Part shown: in pieces, positions 1-5,055 of the stretch | Layout of the letters: each line of letters opens with the position of its first letter | Numbering within the stretch: position 1 is the first letter of the stretch | NCBI GenBank assembly: GCA_052388455.1 | Contig: JBQTIA010000095.1 | Span: forward strand, 1-5,056 | Direction: 5' to 3' | Length of the DNA: 5,056 nucleotides | Source: CAZSNH01 sp052388455 | GTDB lineage: Bacteria > Pseudomonadota > Alphaproteobacteria > Rhizobiales > Hyphomicrobiaceae | Translations under genes and position numbers: made by a program | Notes under the pieces: model-generated | What the model was told of the DNA's origin: nothing | The model's input: the letters and a program-made list of their open reading frames with translations, nothing else | Databases searched by the model: none

Positions 1-189
1 CGGCAGCGGTGGGGGTGTGGTCGGCAGGCGGGGTGAAGCAGGGATGAACGACGGCGCAGCCGTCGCCGATTGTGGCGCGGCCGTTGCGGGCTGAGCAGCC
101 TGGGTCGATGCGGCCGGTGAAGACGCAGATCCGGATGCTGGTGCACCGGCTTTCAGCGCATCGGCCAAGTTCTTTCTTTCCTGTGCCAT
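1..189 (-). CDS. N-terminal part of an unrecognised Ala/Pro-rich protein, cut by the left edge
   Basis: An open minus-strand frame starts with ATG at 189-187 and runs without a stop to base 1, giving 63 visible residues. The first 13 residues (MAQERKNLADALK) are charged and could form a short amphipathic helix. After that comes a low-complexity stretch rich in Ala, Pro, Ser and Thr, ending in a Pro-rich segment, which looks like a flexible linker in front of a domain outside the window. No signal peptide or membrane segment is visible. The frame is open upstream only to a stop at 264-262, and 189 is its only ATG. The Shine-Dalgarno match is weak (GGACGGGCGG directly before the start). The gene would be divergent from the Hpt gene. 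I do not recognise the family. GC-rich DNA also produces chance open frames, so its reality depends on the sequence to the left. Confidence 0.5.
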   Translation of the reverse strand, partial: MAQERKNLADALKAGAPASGSASSPAASTQAAQPATAAPQSATAAPSFIPASPRLPTTPPPLP

Positions 190-530
190 CCGCCCGTCCG
201 AATGGGTTCCCGCGCGCCTGTCGAACGCTCCCGCCAAGCTACTGCAGTTGGTCGGGTCCGCTCAAACGGCAATTGCGGGTACTGCCGGCCGCGCCGCCCT
301 CCCTCGACAGCGGCGCCTGTCCCATCGCTCCGCACTATGGAGCGGTTTAGGGCCAAAACAAGTTCGCTGATGCAGGATGATGCTACAAGTCTCGCCTCCG
401 AATGATCAGAGTTAGCTGCAGTTTCTAACATCCCGTTTTACCAGCGTTTATCGAAGCTGTGTCAGCATCCGCTTCGAGACCGCCTGCGCGTGAACGTGGA
501 TGCGGGCGGGTTGTGCGGGGGACGAGCGCC
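190..530. other. Divergent non-coding region between the partial left gene and the Hpt gene
   Basis: About 340 bases hold no frame I can defend as a gene. The stretch from about 345 to 460 is clearly richer in A and T than its surroundings, as expected where promoters sit between divergent genes. I could not fix a convincing -35/-10 pair. It contains a short perfect inverted repeat, CGCTCC-N7-GGAGCG at 326-344, which could be an operator or a small hairpin. A weaker one, GTTAG-N9-CTAAC, lies at 411-429. Neither matches a regulator site that I know. Confidence 0.5.
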
Positions 531-914
531 ATGGACGCGACGAGCGCCTACATCGACGAGGACTGGGTGCCGAGGCGGGTCGAGACGACCTCTCCCTGGC
601 CTGTGGATATGGCGCACCTTGCTCGCTATTCGCTCGGTGACAAGGCCCTGGAGCGGGAGGTGCTTGGCCTGTTCGCGGGCGAGGCCCCGAGCCGCGTCGA
701 AGCCCTGCGGCAGGCGCGGACCGACAAAGACTGGCGAATGGCGGCCCACACGCTCAAGGGTTCAGGCCGTGCCGTCGGTGCCTGGCGGGTCGCCAACCTG
801 GCACAGCAACTCGAAAGCCTCGGCTTTGCTGTGGACCGAGACATCCGTCTCTCGGCCATCGACCAACTCGCAGTCGCCCTCGACGAAGCCACTGCCTACA
901 TCGCGCGGCTCTAG
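531..914 (+). CDS. Small stand-alone Hpt (histidine phosphotransfer) protein
   Basis: The 127-residue protein is essentially one Hpt domain, a four-helix bundle that carries a phosphoryl group between response-regulator receiver domains in a phosphorelay. The signature A-H-T-L-K-G-S-G places the phosphoacceptor at His73 (codon 747-749), with Lys76 and Gly77 in the usual positions after it. The preceding helix has the typical L-x-x-F-x-x-E-A-P-S-R-V-x-x-L pattern (residues 45-59). The first 25 residues lie outside the domain. No kinase, receiver or membrane segment is present, so it should act in the cytoplasm with partners encoded elsewhere. The ATG at 531 is preferred because GGGGGA at 517-522 sits 8 nt upstream; the frame is also open to a GTG at 459, which would add 24 Arg-rich residues without a Shine-Dalgarno site. 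The TAG stop lies in the left border of the inverted-repeat element that follows. Family call firm; pathway unknown. Confidence 0.85.
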   Translation: MDATSAYIDEDWVPRRVETTSPWPVDMAHLARYSLGDKALEREVLGLFAGEAPSRVEALRQARTDKDWRMAAHTLKGSGRAVGAWRVANLAQQLESLGFAVDRDIRLSAIDQLAVALDEATAYIARL

Positions 915-934
915 CCCGACCTATGCACCAGAAC
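911..934 (+). repeat. Left terminal inverted repeat of the MITE-like element
   Basis: This 24-bp arm is perfectly complementary to 1119-1142. It overlaps the last four bases of the Hpt gene, including its TAG stop codon. Confidence 0.85.
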
Positions 935-1118
935 ACGGCCGCGACGGAGGTGAATTTGGCGGTACGCCAGGAGAAGCGCGCAGTTCGATGCCGTCGCATC
1001 GGACAAGCGTTTCGACGCCGCGTGTCGTCAAATTCACCCCGCCCGTCTTGGCGAAGCCAAGCTTCGCTTGGACAGGGTCGCACGCCCGTGGCCGCCCACG
1101 GCGACGAATCGCAGTCGC

Positions 1119-1142
1119 GTTCTGGTGCATAGGTCGGGCTAG
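1119..1142 (-). repeat. Right terminal inverted repeat of the MITE-like element
   Basis: This is the exact reverse complement of 911-934. It ends in CTAG, 181 bases before the ferredoxin start codon, so any outward promoter activity of the element would point at the ferredoxin-FNR unit. Confidence 0.85.
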
Positions 1143-1207
1143 GCCGTGGGCCGTTTCGGTGCCGCCGGGTCGGCCCTCGCATGGGGTAGGGCGGCGGTCC
1201 GAAGCGC

Positions 1208-1236
1208 TTGAATTCGGCATCACCTGCGTCTAAGTC
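1208..1236 (+). promoter_or_regulatory. Weak candidate sigma-70-type promoter for the ferredoxin-FNR unit
   Basis: TTGAAT (1208-1213) and TAAGTC (1231-1236) are separated by exactly 17 bases. The -35 box agrees with TTGACA at four positions, but the -10 box agrees poorly with TATAAT. It lies between the MITE-like element and the ferredoxin gene, leaving a leader of roughly 80 nt. The leader contains GCCCC/GGGGC arms (1262-1266 and 1282-1286) that could form a hairpin. This is the best pair I found in the gap, not a strong match. Confidence 0.3.
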
Positions 1237-1323
1237 TCGCGGCGTTCGGCGCGGCGATTTTGCCCCCGGAGAGCATGCCGCGGGGCTCGTTCCCGTGCGC
1301 CAAGAGGAGCCGGACCGTTTGCC

Positions 1324-1644
1324 ATGGTGAGACTTACGTTCGTTCAGCCCGACGGCACGGAACAGATCGTCGAGGCGGACACAGGCATGACGGTGATGGA
1401 AGCTGCCAAGCTCGCCAACGTGCCGGGAATCGAAGCGGAATGCGGCGGAGCCTGTGCCTGCGCCACCTGCCACGTCTACGTCGATGCCGGCTGGCGCGAC
1501 AAGGTCGGCAAGCCGATCGAAATGGAAGAGGATATGCTCGACTTCGCGTTCGACGTGCGCGAGGAGAGCCGGCTGTGCTGCCAGATCAAGGTGGTCGACG
1601 GGCTCGACGGGCTGGTGCTGCGGGTGCCGGCCAAGCAATTCTGA
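1324..1644 (+). CDS. [2Fe-2S] ferredoxin, adrenodoxin/putidaredoxin (vertebrate) type
   Basis: The 106-residue protein is a soluble one-electron carrier with a beta-grasp fold. The cluster ligands are Cys40, Cys46, Cys49 and Cys86, in the spacing C-X5-C-X2-C-X36-C. The sequence around them (ECGGACACATCHVYV and SRLCCQIKV) is characteristic of the adrenodoxin/putidaredoxin branch; as in putidaredoxin, the second Cys of the CC pair is the ligand. The acidic stretch EMEEDMLDFAFDVREE (66-81) is the expected partner-docking helix. Length and C-terminus (VPAKQF) are complete for the family. A purine-rich AAGAGGAG at 1302-1309 is the likely ribosome site, though its 14-nt spacing is long. Fdx of ISC clusters is a close relative, but no isc/hsc genes are seen. 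The adjacent FNR suggests an NADPH-driven carrier, as for the palustrisredoxins that serve P450s in Rhodopseudomonas palustris. The final acceptor is not in the window. Confidence 0.93.
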   Translation: MVRLTFVQPDGTEQIVEADTGMTVMEAAKLANVPGIEAECGGACACATCHVYVDAGWRDKVGKPIEMEEDMLDFAFDVREESRLCCQIKVVDGLDGLVLRVPAKQF

Positions 1645-1663
1645 TGAGCAGGCAGGACTGATC

Positions 1664-1691
1664 GACAGGTGGCCGCGGCCGTCTCCCTGTC
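1664..1691 (+). other. Intercistronic hairpin between ferredoxin and FNR genes
   Basis: GACAGG (1664-1669) pairs with CCTGTC (1686-1691) around a 16-nt loop that contains the self-complementary GGCCGCGGCC (1671-1680). No T-run follows, so it is not a good intrinsic terminator. It could adjust the ratio of the two proteins through RNA processing or stability, but a 6-bp stem in GC-rich DNA may be chance. Confidence 0.25.
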
Positions 1692-1700
1692 ACCCAAACC

Positions 1701-1705
1701 GAGGA
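1701..1705 (+). promoter_or_regulatory. Ribosome binding site that fixes the FNR start
   Basis: GAGGA lies 5 nt before the ATG at 1711 and supports that start over the upstream in-frame GTG at 1669, which has no comparable site. Confidence 0.6.
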
Positions 1706-1710
1706 TCCCG

Positions 1711-2757
1711 ATGGACAGCGCCGCGAACGGCAAGCCGGCAGCACACGAGATCGACGCTTTGATCATCGGCGCAGGACCGGTGGGCCTGTTCGCCGTCTTC
1801 GAGCTGGGTCTGATCGACGTCAAGGCGACGGTCATCGACATTCTCGGCAAGCCGGGTGGCCAGTGCTCCGAGCTTTATCCCGAGAAGCCGATCTACGACA
1901 TTCCCGGCCTGCCCATCGTGACCGGGCAGGAGCTGACCGACCGCCTGATGGACCAGATCAAGCCATTCGGCGCCACCTTCCGCTTCGGCGAGCGGATCGA
2001 GAGTTTGCAGCGGCTCGACGACGGCCGTTTCAGTCTCGAAACCGATACGGGTGCGGTGATCGTCGCCAAGGTGGTCGTGGTGGCGGCCGGCGGAGGCTCC
2101 TTCACGCCCAAGCGCCCGCCGCTCGATGGCATCGAGCAATACGAGGGAACCTCCGTCCACTATGCCGTGCGCCGCATCGAGGACATGCGCGGCAAGGACG
2201 TGCTGATTGTCGGCGGTGGGGATTCGGCGCTCGACTGGACGCTCAATCTCCAGCCCGTCGCTCGCAGTCTCACGCTGCTCCATCGGCGCGACGATTTCCG
2301 CGGCGCACCGCATTCGGTCGAAAAAATGCGCGGGCTCGTCACCGACGGCAAGGTGCGGCTGCTGATCGGTCAGGTGACGGCGCTGCACGGCGCCCATGGC
2401 CAGCTCGAAGCGGCGACGGTCAAAACCGCAGCCGGCGAAGAGCGCATCGCCGTTTCGGCCATGCTGCCGTTCTTCGGTCTCACGATGAAGCTCGGGCCGA
2501 TCGCCGACTGGGGGCTCAATCTCAACGAGAACCTCATTCCGGTCGACACCGAGAAATTCGAAACCAGCGAAAAGGGCATCTTCGCCATCGGGGACATCAA
2601 CACCTATCCCGGCAAGCTGAAACTGATCCTGTCGGGTTTCCACGAGGCGGCGCTGATGGCGCAGCAGGCTGTTCGCTACGTGCATCCGAACAAGAAGGTG
2701 CTGTTCCAGTACACCACCTCGTCGTCGAGCCTGCAGAAGAAGCTCGGCGTCCGCTGA
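1711..2757 (+). CDS. Ferredoxin-NADP+ reductase, thioredoxin-reductase-like type
   Basis: This 348-residue flavoprotein transfers electrons between NADP(H) and ferredoxin. The FAD-binding Rossmann motif is IIGAGPVGL (G20-x-G22-x-x-G25). It is followed by GGQCSELYPEKPIYDIPG (49-66), the flavin-contact loop typical of this class. The NADP(H)-binding motif is IVGGGDSALDW (G168-G169-G170-D171-S172-A173). A second FAD motif, IFAIGDINTYPGK, has Gly294-Asp295. The CxxC redox pair that thioredoxin reductases carry before GGGDSA is absent; the place reads GTSVHYAVRRIEDMRGKDV. That separates it from TrxR and matches the FNRs of Bacillus subtilis (YumC), Chlorobaculum tepidum and Rhodopseudomonas palustris. 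The C-terminal tail FQYTTSSSSLQKKLG (332-346) is the family extension that covers the flavin, with Phe332 or Tyr334 possible stacking residues. It follows the ferredoxin by 66 nt on the same strand, so the two probably form an NADPH-FNR-ferredoxin chain from one mRNA. Confidence 0.93.
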   Translation: MDSAANGKPAAHEIDALIIGAGPVGLFAVFELGLIDVKATVIDILGKPGGQCSELYPEKPIYDIPGLPIVTGQELTDRLMDQIKPFGATFRFGERIESLQRLDDGRFSLETDTGAVIVAKVVVVAAGGGSFTPKRPPLDGIEQYEGTSVHYAVRRIEDMRGKDVLIVGGGDSALDWTLNLQPVARSLTLLHRRDDFRGAPHSVEKMRGLVTDGKVRLLIGQVTALHGAHGQLEAATVKTAAGEERIAVSAMLPFFGLTMKLGPIADWGLNLNENLIPVDTEKFETSEKGIFAIGDINTYPGKLKLILSGFHEAALMAQQAVRYVHPNKKVLFQYTTSSSSLQKKLGVR

Positions 2758-2814
2758 GTCGAAGCTTCGCCGATCACGGTTTCACGGACAATTCCCGTCA
2801 CCAACTTTCGATCG

Positions 2815-4092
2815 TCAGGCGCGGGTCATGAGGCGCGACAGGGCGCCCGCGAGCCGGCGGCGCACGTCTTGCGGCAGGGCGGCGACGGCGGCCTTGAGCG
2901 CCGGCCGCACGCGGCCGAGATAGAATTTCGCGTAGGCCGTGCCGGCGGCCGACATCGGGACGGCCCAGTCCTGCACGGCCACCGTGCCGTCGGCCCAGTC
3001 GAGCTTGTAGGTGTCGTTCGGCGCGAGCAGATCGTAGCATCCGTATCCGGCATTCGAGGCGTTGCGGATGCTCTGCTCGAGCAGCAGCACGCCGGCGCCG
3101 GACTTCTCGAATTCGAGATCGAACACGATGATGTGCAGCGCCACCCGCTCCTTGCAGGTCAGCGCCACCTCCATGGCGATCGGCCGGCCGGCGGTGTTGA
3201 GCACCGCGAGGCGGCATCCCGCGGGACGCACCGAGGCGTGCGCCACTTCGGCGAAGAACCGCGCGAAGCGGTCGTCGGCATAGGCTTTCGAGACCAGACC
3301 GCGGGCGTCGAGCCACTTGCGCTTCAACTCCACCGCCAGATGGATCAGCTCGCGGGTGTTGCCGCCGCTGGTGATCTCCTCGAGGGTGACGGCGCCCTGC
3401 TCGTCCAGCCGGCGGAACAGCCGGCGGCGGTTGCGACGGGCCGAGCCTGAATAGCGCTGCTCGTAAGCCGCGAAGTTTTCAGCGCTGGCAAGGTCGAGGA
3501 ACGGCGCTTCCAGCCGCTCCGTCACCTCCCCGCCGAGGCGTGCGAGCAGCGGGGCCACGCGGGCGTCGGCGCGAACCTTGCGCAGGCGCGCCACGTCGGC
3601 GGAAATCGTGTGCCGGATATGGGCCCACGCCTCGGCCAGCAGGGTCTCGGTATCGGGCAGGTCGTCGATCAGCACGTCGCCGTACTGGCTGACCGGATCG
3701 CCCATCCATGACAAGACGCTGAGGCCCCCGCTCGGCTCGACGACCAGTGGCCAGACCATGATCAGTTGGCCGTTCCGCCGGCCGGTCAGAATGGAAAGCC
3801 GCGCGCCACGGCCCGTCGAAGCCTGCGCCGGCAGATAGTGATTGCACCAGTGCCAGAGCCAGTTGAAGGTCAGGAAGAGCTGGTGCGAGGCGCCGGCGCG
3901 GGCGAAGAGGTCGTTCCAGTCGGCTTCCAGGGCATCGAACCCGGCGCGGTCGGAAACGAGTGCGAGCTGCAAGTGGGATGGCGGCGTCTGTCGATGGGGG
4001 TCCGGCGCGCCTGCCGCGGAGTTGCGCTCGGTGACGGTCAGTGCGTCGGCTTCAGACGCGATGGTCCTCAGGGCGAGGGGTGCGGCGGTCAT
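2815..4092 (-). CDS. CelD/BcsL-family GNAT-fold acyltransferase
   Basis: The 425-residue protein fits the COG5653 / Acetyltransf_6 group, annotated as 'protein involved in cellulose biosynthesis (CelD)'. Visible marks are an N-terminal half with the family pattern W-N-D-L-F-A-R-A...F-L-T-F-N-W-L-W-H-W (59-82); the Arg-rich SARRNRRRLFRRLDEQG (217-233) that precedes the acyl-CoA-binding domain; and the C-terminal segment F-D-x-E-F-E-K-S-G-A-G-V-L-L-L-E-Q (324-340) followed by Y-D-L-L-A-P-N-D-x-Y-K-L-D-W-A (353-367). The first 40 residues look disordered. No signal peptide is present, so it is probably cytoplasmic. Members acylate sugars or polysaccharide precursors, or are uncharacterised; the substrate cannot be read from sequence and no polysaccharide genes adjoin it. 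The start at 4092 is supported by GGAG (complement of 4101-4104) with 8-nt spacing. It converges on FNR with 57 bases between stops and no clear terminator there. Confidence 0.8.
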   Translation of the reverse strand: MTAAPLALRTIASEADALTVTERNSAAGAPDPHRQTPPSHLQLALVSDRAGFDALEADWNDLFARAGASHQLFLTFNWLWHWCNHYLPAQASTGRGARLSILTGRRNGQLIMVWPLVVEPSGGLSVLSWMGDPVSQYGDVLIDDLPDTETLLAEAWAHIRHTISADVARLRKVRADARVAPLLARLGGEVTERLEAPFLDLASAENFAAYEQRYSGSARRNRRRLFRRLDEQGAVTLEEITSGGNTRELIHLAVELKRKWLDARGLVSKAYADDRFARFFAEVAHASVRPAGCRLAVLNTAGRPIAMEVALTCKERVALHIIVFDLEFEKSGAGVLLLEQSIRNASNAGYGCYDLLAPNDTYKLDWADGTVAVQDWAVPMSAAGTAYAKFYLGRVRPALKAAVAALPQDVRRRLAGALSRLMTRA

Positions 4093-4130
4093 GGCGCGGG
4101 CTCCGGCAGAGGCTCATCTGCCGGGCAGAA

Positions 4131-4147
4131 TGCAATCCATGTACCAA
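4131..4147 (-). promoter_or_regulatory. Candidate sigma-54 (-24/-12) promoter of the acyltransferase gene
   Basis: Read on the minus strand, the site is TTGGTACATGGATTGCA. Against the consensus TTGGCACG-N4-TTGCW it has the GG and GC dinucleotides in the exact -24/-12 register and differs at only two of the fixed positions. Transcription would start near 4120, leaving a leader of about 28 nt with the GGAG ribosome site inside it. If real, expression of the acyltransferase would need RpoN and an AAA+ enhancer-binding activator. Confidence 0.55.
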
Positions 4148-4219
4148 GGAACCGTTTCCATCACCGCAATCGAGGGGCGGGAGGAGGGCGATAAAAAATG
4201 TCCGCAGGGTGCCGAACGA

Positions 4220-4251
4220 GTTCAAGCGACCACGATCGAAGTGGCTTGAAC
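4220..4251. promoter_or_regulatory. Hyphenated inverted repeat: enhancer site or 3' stem-loop
   Basis: GTTCAAG (4220-4226) pairs with CTTGAAC (4245-4251), and inside it CCAC (4230-4233) pairs with GTGG (4241-4244). This gives an 11-bp stem with a 3-nt bulge and a 7-nt loop. It lies 14 bases past the stop codon of the lipoprotein gene, where a terminator is expected. The nearest T-run on that strand (complement of the A-run around 4193-4198) is over 20 nt further on, which is poor for an intrinsic terminator. Its centre is about 115 bp upstream of the predicted sigma-54 start, the usual distance for an enhancer-binding protein. Confidence 0.4.
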
Positions 4252-4265
4252 CGCGACGCGCAGCC

Positions 4266-4802
4266 TCAGTTGGTCCGCTTTTCGGTCTGCGACTCCCACC
4301 AGTTCTCGGAACCGAACTTGGGGCCCTTTTCGTTGCCGTTGCCGTCGCCCCAGGTATCGAAGAACCCGGGTTCCGCCGCCTCGACCTTCGCGGGCCGGGG
4401 TGAGAAATCGCCGGCCAGATGCCGGGTCAGGTCTTCCTTGATGATGGCGGTCTTGCTGTCGGTGCAATAGTCGGCCTTGGTTGCAACGGCCTTGATCACA
4501 CCGTTGCGGGCGATGTCGTAAACCTTCTCGGCCTTGGCGACGTCGGCCGGATTGATGGCGCTCTCGGCGGCGAGGAAGTTGGTTCGCAGCTTTACCGCGT
4601 CGAAATTGTAGCCGCACTTCTGCGCGCGGGCCGACACCGATCCGACCTGGAGGGCACGGCCCGTCACGTCACTGACCGCCGCGGCTGGTGCCGCCGTCGT
4701 GGCACCCGAGCTGGCATTCGATCCCGTCGAGAGCCCCGAGGCCCCGGAGCATGCGGCGAGCAGCACCGTGGCAAGAGCTGAGGCAAACGCCGAGTGTTTC
4801 AT
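4266..4802 (-). CDS. Predicted lipoprotein of unknown function
   Basis: The 178-residue product starts MKHSAFASALATVLLAAC, a short signal peptide with a hydrophobic core and lipobox Leu15-Ala16-Ala17-Cys18. Signal peptidase II should cleave before Cys18, which becomes lipid-modified. Ser19 is not Asp, so there is no classical inner-membrane retention signal. Residues 19-43 are a Ser/Ala/Thr/Gly linker. The mature part has two further cysteines, Cys63 (A-Q-K-C-G-Y-N-F-D) and Cys113 (A-D-Y-C-T-D), which could form one disulfide in the periplasm. Between them lies an Ala/Lys-rich predicted helical stretch. The tail is Gly/Asn/Asp-rich with two adjacent Trp (168-169). The start at 4802 is chosen because an upstream in-frame ATG at 4847 would add 15 residues before the signal peptide. 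The ribosome site is weak: GGGAG lies 14 nt upstream. I do not recognise a named family. It stands alone with its own likely promoter. Confidence 0.75.
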   Translation of the reverse strand: MKHSAFASALATVLLAACSGASGLSTGSNASSGATTAAPAAAVSDVTGRALQVGSVSARAQKCGYNFDAVKLRTNFLAAESAINPADVAKAEKVYDIARNGVIKAVATKADYCTDSKTAIIKEDLTRHLAGDFSPRPAKVEAAEPGFFDTWGDGNGNEKGPKFGSENWWESQTEKRTN

Positions 4803-4834
4803 GGCCTGCTGTCCGACTCCCGAGTTCAAAGCAC

Positions 4835-4863
4835 TATTTGCAGGCAATCCGCCCCGAGGTCAA
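4835..4863 (-). promoter_or_regulatory. Candidate sigma-70-type promoter of the lipoprotein gene
   Basis: On the minus strand, TTGACC (complement of 4858-4863) is followed after exactly 17 bases by CAAATA (complement of 4835-4840). The -35 box matches five of six consensus positions; the -10 box is weak. Transcription would start about 25 nt before the ATG at 4802, which is consistent with the short gap. Confidence 0.4.
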
Positions 4864-4931
4864 TCGAACCAAGCCAGTCTTGCCCCCGTCAAAGGCCAAG
4901 CGTGGCAAATTGGCAGTCCGCCCTGCTGATC

Positions 4932-5055
4932 CAGGGGAATCGCATTTGGACGTAGGTTGGGTCGAGGCACGAGACCCAACAACTTTGGTCGCTCGAGTTT
5001 GTTGGGTCTCCTTCGTCGACCCAACCTACATTTCGCGCCATATGCGATTGCCCTG
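4932..5055. repeat. Nested intergenic palindrome with four GTTGGGTC units
   Basis: Outer arms 4932-4945 and 5042-5055 pair at 13 of 14 positions. Inside them, GTAGGTTGGGTCGA (4952-4965) pairs perfectly with 5016-5029, and GAGACCCAACAA (4971-4982) pairs perfectly with 4999-5010. The 8-bp unit GTTGGGTC occurs at 4956-4963 and 5001-5008, with its complement at 4973-4980 and 5018-5025. The transcript can therefore form either one long hairpin or two side-by-side hairpins. No gene is visible in it. It resembles the GTAGGTTGGGT-type REP-like repeats scattered between genes in Bradyrhizobium and Rhodopseudomonas (pattern memory). The right outer arm ends one base from the window edge, so the element may extend further. 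Confidence 0.75.

Larger units (their letters stand above)
911..1142. mobile_element. MITE-like element with perfect 24-bp terminal inverted repeats
   Basis: The 232-bp segment is bounded by perfect inverted copies of a 24-bp sequence starting CTAGCCCGACCTATGCACC. Homology stops at 910/1143. Each end reads CTAG. This fits insertion at a TA (or CTAG) target, with TA duplicated at 912-913 and 1140-1141, as IS630/Tc1-mariner transposases do; that leaves a 226-bp body (914-1139). The interior holds no defensible gene but many short palindromes: GGTGAATTTG at 949-958 with its complement at 1029-1038; CGATGC-N4-GCATCG at 986-1001; GCGAAGC-N3-GCTTCGC around 1052-1068; and CCGTGG-N4-CCACGG at 1086-1101. 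The transcript should fold strongly. It has no transposase, so mobility would need one in trans. It could also be a resident palindromic intergenic repeat rather than a true MITE. Confidence 0.75.

Noticed and set aside
411..429. GTTAG-N9-CTAAC as an operator for the Hpt gene
   Set aside because: Five-base arms with a 9-base gap are common by chance, and they match no known regulator; it is only mentioned within the intergenic entry.
490..1233. Plus-strand open frame of 247 codons through the Hpt gene and the MITE-like element
   Set aside because: It overlaps the Hpt gene out of frame and runs through a palindromic non-coding element; its composition is Arg/Pro/Ser-rich with no domain pattern.
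754..1638. Long minus-strand open frame of 294 codons antisense to Hpt, the element and ferredoxin
   Set aside because: It covers three well-supported features of different origin in one frame, is Arg/Pro/His-rich, and is what GC-rich DNA produces opposite real genes.
1669..1710. Upstream GTG start for FNR adding 14 residues
   Set aside because: No ribosome site precedes it, while GAGGA sits 5 nt before the ATG at 1711. The FAD motif then falls at residue 20, as is normal for the family.
1690..2685. 331-codon minus-strand open frame opposite FNR
   Set aside because: It is a shadow of the FNR codon pattern; the plus frame has all FAD and NADP motifs and a good ribosome site.
1711..2757. Thioredoxin reductase as the identity of the flavoprotein
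   Set aside because: The CxxC active-site pair expected before the GGGDSA motif is missing, and the C-terminal extension fits FNR.
2758..2814. Bidirectional terminator between FNR and the acyltransferase
   Set aside because: Only a 4-6 bp palindrome around GAAGCTTC and a weak GTCCG/CGGAC pair are present, with no T-run on either strand.
2869..3450. 193-codon plus-strand open frame opposite the acyltransferase
   Set aside because: It is Arg/Gly/His-rich, has no recognisable domain, and the minus frame shows a continuous family pattern over 425 residues.
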